Source: a bacterium 0.1xD8-71 | Lineage (GTDB): Bacteria; Bacillota; Clostridia; Lachnospirales; Lachnospiraceae | Direction of reading: 5' to 3' | NCBI GenBank assembly: GCA_003612405.1 | Contig: RAYR01000021.1 | Coordinates: 1-64,000 of the forward strand | Length of the DNA stretch: 64,000 bases | Shown here: positions 43,743-53,352 of the stretch, one piece after another | Numbering within the stretch: the stretch's first letter is position 1 | Layout: each line of letters opens with the position of its first letter | Made by a program: the position numbers and the translations under genes | Notes under the pieces: model-generated | What the model was told of the DNA's origin: nothing | Seen by the model: only the letters and a program-made list of their open reading frames with translations | The model's database searches: none

Positions 43743-44498
43743 ATGAGTATCACAAGACGAGGATTTCTCTATCAGAAAAATGGAAAAATCAGAGTTGATC
43801 ATGAAAAGACAAATTCCATATTATTGAATAATCTGCACATAGATTTGTTGTTGAAGCACAACCAGTATATGAAAGGTATTTTGCTGGATGCCGGATGTGG
43901 TGAAAAACCATACAGCTTGATTTATGAAAAAATAACAGAAAAAAGTATAGGAGTTGATGTTGAATATGGTATTCATGACCAAAAAGCAGTAGATGTTTTT
44001 GCATCCTTAGATCAACTCCCGTTTCCTGATTGTATGTTTGATACGGTACTTTGCACTAACGTCCTGGAACATATTGCGGAAAACGGAAAGGCGTTTTCTG
44101 AGTTATCAAGAGTTTTAAAAGATAACGGGTATATGATTTTGTCTGTGCCGTTTTTGTATCCGGCACATGAAATACCGCATGACTATTATAGATATTCTTT
44201 CTATGGATTAAAGTATCAGATGGAAAAGAATGGATTGACAATCAAAAAGATGATACCGTTAGGCGGTGTCGGAATGATGATTCTTGTCTATTGTAATTTA
44301 TTTCTATGTAAATTTCTTAAAATGAAAATGCTTAATTTTATAGCCTGTATTTTACAGGAAGGTGTATATAAAATTTATCGCGGAGTATGTCTCGATCATT
44401 TAATCAGTAAAGAGGATAAGGGAATGATGAAGATTATTTCGACAGGATACTTTATCGTTGCTCAAAAGTGTAGAAATAAGATTCAAGATCAGGGTTAG
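43743..44498 (+). CDS. Class I SAM-dependent methyltransferase (251 aa)
   Basis: SAM-binding motif I LLDAGCGEKP at residues 47-56, acidic motif II (GVDVEYG) and the NVLEHI helix of Methyltransf_11-type enzymes. The C-terminal part has hydrophobic stretches. In this context it most likely methylates a sugar of the surface glycan or its chain end. The gene lies 43 bases after the GT4 gene and is clearly A/T-rich. Confidence 0.8.
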   Translation: MSITRRGFLYQKNGKIRVDHEKTNSILLNNLHIDLLLKHNQYMKGILLDAGCGEKPYSLIYEKITEKSIGVDVEYGIHDQKAVDVFASLDQLPFPDCMFDTVLCTNVLEHIAENGKAFSELSRVLKDNGYMILSVPFLYPAHEIPHDYYRYSFYGLKYQMEKNGLTIKKMIPLGGVGMMILVYCNLFLCKFLKMKMLNFIACILQEGVYKIYRGVCLDHLISKEDKGMMKIISTGYFIVAQKCRNKIQDQG

Positions 44499-44558
44499 CA
44501 ATGTTTATAGAATAAATGCTTTATAGCTACACGAAAAGTATAAAAAGGAAGATATATT

Positions 44559-45692
44559 TTGAATGGAAAAATAGCGTTAAATTATATATATTTAAGTCCG
44601 CATCATGCGGGTGGCAAAGATCAGGTTGGACTTAATTTGCTCAAGGGGTTTTACGAAAATAAAGATATTTCAGATATATGTATTATATGTTTTGAATATT
44701 CGGAGAAATCGCTAAGATGTATTGCACCAGGGGCAGAAATTATAGTTTTAAAATCACCCAGAATACAAAATGAACTGCAAAGATATCTATATATTTGTTA
44801 TACAAATACTATTCTTATTCCTAAAATAATCAGAAAGTATAAGATATCTTTATTATTTCATTTGAGTTGCAATACAGGGATACATAAACAACGGGTAACA
44901 TCTGTGGTGTTACCACATGATATTAAACAGATTGCACATAGAAAATTGCCAGGACTTACTGTTCCGTTTTATAAATATATCTTATTTAAGATTATGTATT
45001 ATATGGACTTTAAATTAAATGATGGAATAATTGCGATAAGTGAGGTAGACAGAAGAGAGATACAGACCTGTTATCCCAGTTGTGCATCAAAAGTATTTCA
45101 GATCTATAATCCGATTGACTGTGCATGTTTTCATGAGAATGGTACTTGTGAAGCCCAAAATATTATTGCAATCAATCTGCAATTTTTACATAAAAACGTA
45201 ATTACATTAATAAAAGCCTTTGAAAAAGTAAAAGAAAAGATAGACGACAATCTGATTTTGGTAGGCGATGTTCCTGAACGAGTAAGTTTTTTAAAGGAAT
45301 ATGTAATTAAAAATAATCTCCAGAAACGAGTAAAGTTTACAGGTTTTCTTTCGGATAGCGAAAGAATATCATTGCTGCAAAAATCCAGATTATATGTTAA
45401 TCCAACACTTTATGAGGGCTTTGGAATGACAGCTGTGGAGGCAATGATTTTAGGAGTTCCCGTATTGGTTTCTAAAATAGAGACTAATTATGAAGTTACA
45501 CTTGGAATGTGTGAATATTATGAGCCGGCGGAAGATAGTGATATATTAGCTGCAAAAATACTGGAGTGTATGGATAAGCCAATAAAGGATATGGATTTGG
45601 AAAAAATTTCGCAACAGATATATGGAAAATATAATTATAAAATTATAGCAAAACAATATAGGAATTATTTTATGCGGATGATTGGGAAGTGA
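44559..45692 (+). CDS. Glycosyltransferase family 4 (377 aa)
   Basis: TTG start with AGGA at 9-base spacing; no in-frame ATG nearby. Opens with NYIYLSPHHAGGKDQVGLN as in GT4 enzymes that sense the acceptor near a Gly-rich loop. The C-terminal domain has NLQFLHKNVITLIKAFEKV, FTGFLSDSER and the Glu motif LYEGFGMTAVEAMILGVPV. Cytoplasmic enzyme of the glycan assembly line. Confidence 0.88.
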   Translation: MNGKIALNYIYLSPHHAGGKDQVGLNLLKGFYENKDISDICIICFEYSEKSLRCIAPGAEIIVLKSPRIQNELQRYLYICYTNTILIPKIIRKYKISLLFHLSCNTGIHKQRVTSVVLPHDIKQIAHRKLPGLTVPFYKYILFKIMYYMDFKLNDGIIAISEVDRREIQTCYPSCASKVFQIYNPIDCACFHENGTCEAQNIIAINLQFLHKNVITLIKAFEKVKEKIDDNLILVGDVPERVSFLKEYVIKNNLQKRVKFTGFLSDSERISLLQKSRLYVNPTLYEGFGMTAVEAMILGVPVLVSKIETNYEVTLGMCEYYEPAEDSDILAAKILECMDKPIKDMDLEKISQQIYGKYNYKIIAKQYRNYFMRMIGK

Positions 45693-45751
45693 TGTTTGAA
45701 TAGTCAAAATATTATAAAGAATTTTTGTCGGAAAGAGAATGTTAATATTTT

Positions 45752-46609
45752 ATGATAAGCGTGATAGTGCCTTTATATAAAGGTGGTAAATATATACCAT
45801 CTATTATTGAAAATGTGTATCAAATGATGAAATATCTAAAATCTAAGAAACCAACAGAAGAGGTAGAGTTGATTTTTGTAAATGATTATCCAGAAGAAGT
45901 GATAGACAAAATTACAAAAAAGGAAATGAAAATTACGTTTCTCTTTCATGCGGCAAACTCTGGAATACATCAGGCAAGAATAAGTGGATTAGAAGCAGCA
46001 AAAGGAGAATATGTTTTATTTCTTGATCAGGATGACTATGTGGAAGAAGATTTTTTGTATTCACAATTAGAAGCAATTAAAAATAGTGATGTGGTTGTTT
46101 CAAATGGCTTCAGGGATTTTGGAAATTATAAGAAAAAACTCTACAAATACAGCTTTACGAGAAAGTTGATTTCAATTCCTTTTTTTTATATTTACGGGAC
46201 GGATATGATTTTTTCACCAGGACAATGCCTGATAAAAAGCAATTCAATACCGGTGGATTGGAAAAATCATGTGATGAAAACAAGTGGTTGTGATGACTAT
46301 TTCTTATGGATATTGATGCTAAATTGTAATTGTCAAATAACTACGAATTTTACTGCTAATTATTATCATAGAGAAACTCAAAAAAATTATTCCAATTCAC
46401 GAGACAGAATGTTGGCATCATTGGAAGAGATGATAGAGATATTAAGGCATTTTTCCTATATTGAGGAAAGAAGTATAAATATTTTACATAAGAGACTGGA
46501 AATTAAAAAGGCGCAGGATAAATCAAGAAAAGAATTAATAAAAAAATTGCTTCAAAATCCTGCTATCTGTGCAGCTGCTTTGTTATATAAGTTATGTGGA
46601 TATTATTGA
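45752..46609 (+). CDS. Glycosyltransferase family 2 (285 aa)
   Basis: GT-A fold: MISVIVPLYKGGKYI at the N terminus, an Asn/Asp nucleotide site (FVNDYPEE) and the metal-binding DQDD at residues 92-95 (VLFLDQDDYV). The C-terminal helices contain a hydrophobic end that may touch the membrane. Inverting transferase of unknown sugar. No clear ribosome-binding site precedes the ATG. Confidence 0.87.
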   Translation: MISVIVPLYKGGKYIPSIIENVYQMMKYLKSKKPTEEVELIFVNDYPEEVIDKITKKEMKITFLFHAANSGIHQARISGLEAAKGEYVLFLDQDDYVEEDFLYSQLEAIKNSDVVVSNGFRDFGNYKKKLYKYSFTRKLISIPFFYIYGTDMIFSPGQCLIKSNSIPVDWKNHVMKTSGCDDYFLWILMLNCNCQITTNFTANYYHRETQKNYSNSRDRMLASLEEMIEILRHFSYIEERSINILHKRLEIKKAQDKSRKELIKKLLQNPAICAAALLYKLCGYY

Positions 46610-46678
46610 AGGAAAAACTTAAGGCTTATTTGGAAAGAAGTAAGATAATAACAAAAGAATATATGGGAGTATGATTTT

Positions 46679-47776
46679 ATGAGAAAAACACAGGTGCTTG
46701 CTTATTATTTACCTCAATTTCATGAGATAGATGAAAACAATGCATGGTGGGGGAAAGGATTTACGGAATGGGTTAATGTAAAAAAAGGTAAGCCTTTGTA
46801 TCAGGGACATTACCAACCGAAGGTTCCGCTGAATAAAAAATATTATAATTTATTAGACATTAGAACACTAAGAGAGCAGACTGAACTTGCACAAAAATAT
46901 GGGGTGGATGGTTTTTGCTATTATCATTATTGGTTTTCAGGGAAATTGCTATTGGAAAAACCGGCCCAGTTGTTATTAGAAAATAAAGATATTAATATTT
47001 CTTTTTGCTTTTCATGGGCAAATGAGACTTGGAGCAGACGATGGAATGGAGCTGATAAGGATATTTTAATACAGCAAAGTTATGGCGGAGAGAGTGAATG
47101 GGACGCGCATTTGGATTATCTTATCCCTTACTTCAAAGATGAACGTTATATTAAAATAGATAATAAGCCGGTATTGCTTTTATACAGAGCTTTTGAAATT
47201 CCAGAGTGTGACCGCATGATTGAGGTATGGAATCATAAATTAAAACAGGAAGGTTTTTCTGGAATATATATTATTGAAACATTAAATACAGTACAGACTA
47301 AATGGATACTGAAACAATCCGAGGCCTGTGTGGAGTTTGAACCGATGTACACGTTATATAAAAACAGGAAATATCGTATTATACATAGAACATACCGTTA
47401 TTTTGTAGGGAAATTTCGTTTATATAATATATTTGAATTTACACGGAGATTTGTGGATTACGATAGGATATGGAGAAAGATTTTAGCAAGAAAACAGACA
47501 GGAGGGAAAAAAGTTTTTCTGGGTGCATTTCCAAATTGGGATAACACTGCTAGAAGAGGAAATTCTGCTGTGGTATTTCGAGGAAGTTCACCGGAAAAAT
47601 TTAAATGCTATTTTACTGAACAATATAGGAAAAGTGTTGCTCTTGAAAATGAATTTATTTTTATTAATGCATGGAATGAGTGGGGAGAAGGAGCATATCT
47701 TGAACCGGATGAAAAATATTTATTTCAATATCTTGAAGCAGTAAGATATGCCAGAGAACAGGTACAAGGAGTTTAA
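46679..47776 (+). CDS. WbsX-like / GH99-like glycan enzyme (365 aa)
   Basis: Starts RKTQVLAYYLPQFHEID, then WWGKGFTEW, FCYYHYWFSGK, FSWANETWSRRW and INAWNEWGEGAYLEPD, the hallmark segments of the WbsX family, which is related to GH99. WbsX proteins occur in O-antigen and rhamnose-rich glycan loci and are thought to act as transferases or hydrolases on the glycan; the reaction is unproven. Length is typical and all family motifs are present. The methyltransferase gene follows after 5 bases. Confidence 0.9.
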   Translation: MRKTQVLAYYLPQFHEIDENNAWWGKGFTEWVNVKKGKPLYQGHYQPKVPLNKKYYNLLDIRTLREQTELAQKYGVDGFCYYHYWFSGKLLLEKPAQLLLENKDINISFCFSWANETWSRRWNGADKDILIQQSYGGESEWDAHLDYLIPYFKDERYIKIDNKPVLLLYRAFEIPECDRMIEVWNHKLKQEGFSGIYIIETLNTVQTKWILKQSEACVEFEPMYTLYKNRKYRIIHRTYRYFVGKFRLYNIFEFTRRFVDYDRIWRKILARKQTGGKKVFLGAFPNWDNTARRGNSAVVFRGSSPEKFKCYFTEQYRKSVALENEFIFINAWNEWGEGAYLEPDEKYLFQYLEAVRYAREQVQGV

Positions 47777-47781
47777 GATAT

Positions 47782-48537
47782 ATGAATATATCAACAGTTG
47801 TACAGCGATTGAAATCAATCAGAATTAGACGAATAAAGAAAGGATATTGTCCGTGTTGTGAAAGAAAAACTTTATTTGTTGCCATAGGTTACTGGCTTAG
47901 AGATGACTATAGATGTATTCGATGTAGAAGTATTCCGAGACAGCGGGCGCTTATGAAAGTCTTAAAAGAAAGGGTTCCGGATTATAACAAGGTTAATATC
48001 CATGAGAGTTCTCCATCGGGAGTATTATTTAATAAGTTTAAAGGTAATGAAAATTATACGTTCTCTTATTATTGGAAGGACAGGCCGTTGGGGACAGTGG
48101 TGGAAGAAACAGGAGCATGTAATCAGAATTTGGAAAATATGACATTTGAGGATGAAAAGTTTGATGTCTTTATTACACAGGATGTATTGGAACATATCTA
48201 TAATCCGGTTGCCGCTTTCTGCGAGATTGGCAGAGTGTTGAAACAAGGCGGAATACATATTTTTACTGTTCCACTATATCCTTTTATTAAAACAAGGCCC
48301 CGCATAAAAATAGAGGCTGGAGGAGAAATAAAAGAAATAATACCGGCAATCTATCATGGAGATCCTATTAATTCAAAAGGGTGTTTAGTTACTTGGGATT
48401 GGGGTGGAGATATTGCTGAATATATCTATCAGGCAAGCGGTATGCGAACAGAAATTATAGAATTCCCGAATAATAAAGAAAATTTTAGAAATGGTCTGGA
48501 AGGGGATTTTTTATATGTTTGTGTATCTTCAAAATAA
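47782..48537 (+). CDS. Methyltransferase with N-terminal zinc ribbon (251 aa)
   Basis: A zinc-ribbon-like start with C23, C25/C26 and C45, C48 (CPCC ... CIRC), then a class I SAM methyltransferase domain of the reduced Methyltransf_11 type (FDVFITQDVLEHIYNP, GRVLKQGGIHIFTVPLY). The glycine-rich SAM loop is replaced by HESSPSGVLF, typical of this subgroup. Likely modifies a glycan sugar. The next gene overlaps its 3' end by 23 bases. Confidence 0.78.
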   Translation: MNISTVVQRLKSIRIRRIKKGYCPCCERKTLFVAIGYWLRDDYRCIRCRSIPRQRALMKVLKERVPDYNKVNIHESSPSGVLFNKFKGNENYTFSYYWKDRPLGTVVEETGACNQNLENMTFEDEKFDVFITQDVLEHIYNPVAAFCEIGRVLKQGGIHIFTVPLYPFIKTRPRIKIEAGGEIKEIIPAIYHGDPINSKGCLVTWDWGGDIAEYIYQASGMRTEIIEFPNNKENFRNGLEGDFLYVCVSSK

Positions 48538-50281
48538 TTCGGAAAGAATTTATAGATTAGTAATGTTCTTAATCTGTGGATGTATCGTTATTTGGTCGTT
48601 AAGTTATCGCCTATGGGATAAACCAGGGTTATGGTTTGGTGATGAGTTTGGCTATTTTGCATCAGCGGCGTATGTGACAGGATTTGATTGGTCAAGTTTA
48701 GTCAGTGAACAGTTAGGTTATTATGGAATCGGATATGGTCTGTTTTTGATTCCTGGATTTCTAATCTGCAAATCGGCTGATGGGTTAATGGGCTATACAG
48801 TAATCCTAAATGTGTTTTTTAGCTTTATTTCCTATAATCTGTGTTGTAGACTTCTGTGGAAAATTAACAATAGAAATAGTTTTGGCCTTTGCTGTTTGGC
48901 GAGTATGATTGCAACGCTCTATATAAACAATATAGTCCAAATCCATATGGGATGGTCTGAAAGCATAAATATAATGATATATTGGCTTATATTAAATGCT
49001 TTTAGTAATGTGATTGAAAAATCAAGGATAGTGGATTATGTTGTTTTTTCGGTTGTACTAAGTTATGCAGTAATTATCCATATGAGAAATGTCCTTTTTG
49101 CTGTTGCGGGTGTTTTAGTATTAATTATCTATTTGTTGAAAGAAAAAAAGTTTGATTATAAAAAGTTAATAATATTTGGATGCGTTGCCCTGGCAGGGGC
49201 CGGAATCTTTTTTATTTCTAAGATGCTGGTTCAGAATACAGTGTGGGTATCGGGAGAAGAAATCTTAGTAAATGATGTTTCATCGGTTGTTTCCAATTTT
49301 CATGTTATAGGTCATTATAGTACATTGGTTGATTGGATGAAAAGCTTTTTATGTAAGTTATTTTATATTATTACCTCAACATTTGGTCTGATTGTATGTG
49401 GCAGTATATATGGCTTTTCACAGAAAAGAAACTATATTTTTTATTTGGCGTTTATAGGCTGCTTTTTGGAGTTTATATATACAGTTTATAGTATGCAGAT
49501 TTCGACAAGATATGATGCCATATACTATGGAAGATATTATGAACCATTTATTGGATTGATAATATGTTACAGTATTTTTTTCTTATTTGACTTATCTATG
49601 GGTAAAAGGAAGATTTTGCTTGCTTGTATAGCTGTTTTAACACTTTATAAAATTTGTTTTATAGTTGCAGAAAATATGAATACCACAATAATATCATATG
49701 GAGATTCCACAGGTGCAATCTTTCCCTGTATGTCCGGGATTGCGAAGTATATATTTCAAAAAGGAGTAGGCAGAGTTCCGGTTTCAGCATTTAGTGACAC
49801 AATATTATACATGGCTATTATATATGGTGTTGTGCTTATCTCTCATATGGTAACGAAAAGAAATAGTATAAATACCGTTGCATTGATATTTTTTTTAATA
49901 ATTATTATCGGTGTATGGAAGGAATCGTCAGAGGATGTTATTGATACGATGATTGCGTTTGAAGAGGAGCGATATGATGATGTTTATCCTGTGTATGATG
50001 CATTAAACATAACATGGAAGGAAAACGGGAATACAGACATATATTATTATTCAAGCGGAGACTACTCATCTTATGTCTTGGATTTACAGTTGTTAATAGG
50101 AAGAGAATCCATAAATAGTATTGGAACCCTTTCAAAGATAGATTGTTCTTCTAAAAATAATATATATATTGTACTTATGAAAACAGATTCTTTATATGAA
50201 AGTCAAAAGCAGGAAGTATTGCAAGATGGAGAATTGTTAGTTGAAACAGATATGATGACAATGTTTGTTTATAATAAATGA
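48515..50281 (+). CDS. Multi-pass membrane protein, GT39-like (588 aa)
   Basis: The start at 48515 has AAGGGG upstream and avoids a longer overlap with the methyltransferase gene. Twelve or so membrane helices. The first outside loop contains GLWFGDEFGYF (D43-E44), the GT-C-type acidic pair, followed by a second acidic/aromatic segment. The C-terminal 100 residues are soluble. It could add a side sugar from a polyprenyl-phosphate donor on the outer face; a Wzy-type polymerase cannot be excluded, and no other Wzy candidate is seen in the locus. Confidence 0.65.
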   Translation: MFVYLQNNSERIYRLVMFLICGCIVIWSLSYRLWDKPGLWFGDEFGYFASAAYVTGFDWSSLVSEQLGYYGIGYGLFLIPGFLICKSADGLMGYTVILNVFFSFISYNLCCRLLWKINNRNSFGLCCLASMIATLYINNIVQIHMGWSESINIMIYWLILNAFSNVIEKSRIVDYVVFSVVLSYAVIIHMRNVLFAVAGVLVLIIYLLKEKKFDYKKLIIFGCVALAGAGIFFISKMLVQNTVWVSGEEILVNDVSSVVSNFHVIGHYSTLVDWMKSFLCKLFYIITSTFGLIVCGSIYGFSQKRNYIFYLAFIGCFLEFIYTVYSMQISTRYDAIYYGRYYEPFIGLIICYSIFFLFDLSMGKRKILLACIAVLTLYKICFIVAENMNTTIISYGDSTGAIFPCMSGIAKYIFQKGVGRVPVSAFSDTILYMAIIYGVVLISHMVTKRNSINTVALIFFLIIIIGVWKESSEDVIDTMIAFEEERYDDVYPVYDALNITWKENGNTDIYYYSSGDYSSYVLDLQLLIGRESINSIGTLSKIDCSSKNNIYIVLMKTDSLYESQKQEVLQDGELLVETDMMTMFVYNK

Positions 50282-50288
50282 GGTTGGT

Positions 50289-51182
50289 ATGCTTGTAGTA
50301 AGTATTGGGTATGGATTGGGAAACCAGATGTTTGAGTATGCATATGTACAAAAATTAAGAAGTTTGTATCCTGATTATGAAATATTAATTGATACAGAGT
50401 ATGCGATTCCCAAAGCGCATAATGGGTATGAATTGAATAGAATTTTTGGGATAAATGAAAGGCAATGTACAATTCAGGACTTTTACAGACTTTCAGCTGA
50501 GTATCCGCATAATATTGATAATAAAGGGTTGTTTTTATTCATTAAGTATATAAGAAAGATACAAAAGCATGTATTAAAAAGGAAAAAATCATATATTCGC
50601 CAAGGTGATTATACAGAGTTTTTTCCAGAACTATTGAAGTTTGATAAATATGAATCTTTTTATATTCATGGAGTTTTTGCAAATGAGAAGTATTTTGAAG
50701 GTATCGAAGAAAAAATTAAAAAAATATATACCTTTCCAAATATTGAAGATAAACAAAATTTATATTGGAAACATAAGATTGAAAATGGCATATCTGTAAG
50801 TGTACATATTCGCAGAGGAGATTATATAGACTGGGGGTTGACGTTGCTTGGGGATGAGTATTATGAACAGGCGATTTCTGTAATCAGAAATGCCTGCAAA
50901 AATCAATGTGAATTTTATGTGTTTACGGATGATGTGGAGTGGGCTAGAGAAAAATATAAAGACAGGCAGGGTTTTTATGTTGTTACCGGGAACAAATCCG
51001 AAAATTGTTTCAGAGATATGCAACTGATGAGTTTATGTAAGCATAACATTGTAGCAAATAGTTCATTTAGCTTTTGGGGAGCATATTTAAATTCAAATCC
51101 AGCCAAAATAGTAGTCGCATCTAAAGAGCCATTTGATGGCTGTGTGAATTCATTTGCTTCTAAAGATTGGATTTTGATTTAG
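50289..51182 (+). CDS. Alpha-1,2-fucosyltransferase-like, GT11 (297 aa)
   Basis: The start at 50289 follows GAGG; earlier in-frame codons belong to the overlap with the preceding gene. GT11 motifs: GYGLGNQMFEYAY near the N terminus, VHIRRGDY at residues 172-179 (nucleotide-sugar Arg-Arg) and NIVANSSFSFWGAYL near the C terminus. Transfers fucose (or a related 6-deoxyhexose) from the GDP-sugar. No GDP-fucose synthesis genes lie in the window. Confidence 0.92.
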   Translation: MLVVSIGYGLGNQMFEYAYVQKLRSLYPDYEILIDTEYAIPKAHNGYELNRIFGINERQCTIQDFYRLSAEYPHNIDNKGLFLFIKYIRKIQKHVLKRKKSYIRQGDYTEFFPELLKFDKYESFYIHGVFANEKYFEGIEEKIKKIYTFPNIEDKQNLYWKHKIENGISVSVHIRRGDYIDWGLTLLGDEYYEQAISVIRNACKNQCEFYVFTDDVEWAREKYKDRQGFYVVTGNKSENCFRDMQLMSLCKHNIVANSSFSFWGAYLNSNPAKIVVASKEPFDGCVNSFASKDWILI

Positions 51183-52038
51183 TCTTTCATGGCGATCAGG
51201 CAGGTAAAATGAGTGAGGATGTTAGGTATGAGAGTAATGCATGGGATCTGGAATCTGATTTAGATGCTAAGAGCAGGGTGATAAAGAATCTTAATAAAAT
51301 AAGTAAAAAAATTGTATGGTTCAATTTTATAAGCAGAAAAAAGTACTTAAAAATTACCCGTGGTCAAATGGCATGAATGGAATCGATATACATTCGTTAG
51401 AAATAATCTGATCTGCCGATATTATATATTTAAATTGGATATGCAATATAGTTTCAATCAGAGAAATACAAAAATATTGAAGTTAGGGATTCCTGTGGTT
51501 TGGAAATGCCATGATCAATGGCCTATGACAGGAGGATGTCATTGCTCGGATAATTGTACAAAATGGAAGAGCGGATGTGGGAATTGTCATCTGCTTCAAT
51601 CCGAGAACGAAAAGGATAAATCCAGATACATCTTTACATTAAAGGAAAAGTGTTTTAGGGCAGAGATAATTCAGATGCTCAAACATGAATATCCGGATTT
51701 ATTGATTCGCAAGAGAAAATGGCATTATCTATAATCTGCCAGGAATGGTTATGGAGGCGCTAGCATGTGCCACACCGGTTGTTGCCTTTAATGTCGGTGG
51801 TATTGTTGACATGATAGAACATATGATAAATGGCTATATAGCAGAATATATGAACTCTGAAGATTTATTCAAGGGGTTATTATGGATTATCAAAAATAAT
51901 GATAAAAATATTTTAGGTATGAATGGGAGAAAAACGGTTGTAGACAAATTCTCTCCAGAGATAGTTGCCAGTAAGTATTGTAATGTATATGCGGAGATTA
52001 CAGAAAGGCAAAAAATAAATTTTAAGGAGAACTCATGA
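51183..52038 (+). pseudogene. Remnant of a GT4 glycosyltransferase
   Basis: Pieces of one GT4 enzyme lie in different frames. Around 51480-51600 is IPVVWKCHDQWPMTGGCH, then NCTKWKSGCGNC, the N-domain signature of WcaC/GT4 enzymes. Around 51742-51860 is MVMEALACATPVVAFNVGG, the C-domain Glu motif, in another frame. About 200 residues normally found between them are missing, so a deletion plus frameshifts inactivated the gene. An earlier fragment (51167-51376) overlaps the end of the fucosyltransferase gene and may be its N-terminal or a neighbouring relic. Confidence 0.8.
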
Positions 52039-53201
52039 AGATTAAAAAAACTATAAAAGCATATTTAAGAAAACGTTTGAATGATAAATATTATATACAA
52101 AATCTTAATATAGATATAGAAAATGAGAAACAGAAGAAAGTATTGATTTGCTATTTAGATTATACGGCATTGCATAATCTGGAACATATTATGCATCCTC
52201 AGATATATGAGTTTTCAATTATGATTAAATATTTTTTGTCTCAAAATTATTGTATAGATATATGTCCCTATAATTATGAGTATCAGGAAAGGATCAAAGA
52301 TGATTACGATATAATAATTGGCTTGGGGGCAACATTTAGAACAGCAGTTCAAAAGAATACTTTAGCGAAAAAAATACTTTATTTGACGGAAAACCCACCA
52401 TTAATTGCGGAACAGTTGGAGAAGGCCAGAGTAGATTATTTCTATGAGCGAAAAGGGAAAAAAATACCTCTTGAAAGAAGTGGAGTATGCTTTGTTGAAT
52501 CGGATTTATATATAGCAGATTATCGAATTTGTGGCTCTAATAAACATCTATTGAATCAACCTAATACGTTTTTTTTATATTTTATTGGGTTGAAAAATCA
52601 AAATTTTAGTTATGATGGAAAAAGAAAGAATAAATATAATTTTTTATGGTTTGGAGGTCCGGCGGCAATCCATAAAGGATTAGATATATGTATGGATATA
52701 TTTGAAAGACATAAAGAGTGGAATTTGTATGTTGCAGGAATAACAGAGAAAAAATTAAAAACATATGGTATTCATGAGGGGATTTCCAATGTACATTTTC
52801 TTGGTTTTTTAGATGTAAATTCAAAGGAGTATATAGATATAGTAAATGAAACTGTTTTTATGATTCTTCCTTCATGTTCTGAATCATATTCCACGGCGGT
52901 ACTAACATCAATGAGGCATGGGTTGGTGCCTATTGTATGTCAAAATAATGGATTTGATGAATTTGAAGATTTGGTTTTTATTCTTAAAGATTATCATATT
53001 GAGTATGTTGAAAAAGAAATCATTAGGATTTTAGAAGACTATTCAATGGAAGAGTTGGAAAAAAGAAGCAAGGAGATTATGGAATTTGCTGATACAAATT
53101 TTTCAATGGGTAATTATAGAAAAGAACTGTATCAAATCTTAGATTTATATGTAAATGTGGGGGGGGGGGGGGAATATCAAGATGTAAAAGATTGTCTCTA
53201 A
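52035..53201 (+). CDS. Glycosyltransferase (GT1/GT4 group) ending in a poly-G tract (388 aa)
   Basis: AAGGAG site. The frame overlaps the remnant upstream by 4 bases. The C-terminal nucleotide-sugar domain is recognisable: NFLWFGGPAAIHKGLDI, VHFLGFLDVN, LPSCSESYSTAVLTSMRHGLVPIV. The N-terminal domain is less typical. After YRKELYQILDLYV the codons run into a 14-G tract (53159-53172) and stop 26 bases later. One extra G extends the protein by about 60 residues, one G less ends it after 4 codons. The catalytic region is upstream of the tract, so all forms may keep some activity. Confidence 0.82.
   Translation: MKIKKTIKAYLRKRLNDKYYIQNLNIDIENEKQKKVLICYLDYTALHNLEHIMHPQIYEFSIMIKYFLSQNYCIDICPYNYEYQERIKDDYDIIIGLGATFRTAVQKNTLAKKILYLTENPPLIAEQLEKARVDYFYERKGKKIPLERSGVCFVESDLYIADYRICGSNKHLLNQPNTFFLYFIGLKNQNFSYDGKRKNKYNFLWFGGPAAIHKGLDICMDIFERHKEWNLYVAGITEKKLKTYGIHEGISNVHFLGFLDVNSKEYIDIVNETVFMILPSCSESYSTAVLTSMRHGLVPIVCQNNGFDEFEDLVFILKDYHIEYVEKEIIRILEDYSMEELEKRSKEIMEFADTNFSMGNYRKELYQILDLYVNVGGGGEYQDVKDCL
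53159..53172 (+). repeat. Poly-G tract of 14 in a glycosyltransferase gene
   Basis: Fourteen consecutive G in a strongly A/T-rich locus. Such tracts mutate by slipped-strand mispairing. The reading frame of the gene changes just before its stop codon. Confidence 0.95.
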
Positions 53202-53352
53202 ATCATGGATATATGGTGAGTTGGTTAATGATTTTAAAATGGAGTGGTATGAATAGCGAAATTAAAATACTATACACGAGGATGGAAATAAAGATTGATG
53301 CAATTATATATAACACTAGAGGATTAAGTGAAAGCATTTGGAGGAAACGCAA

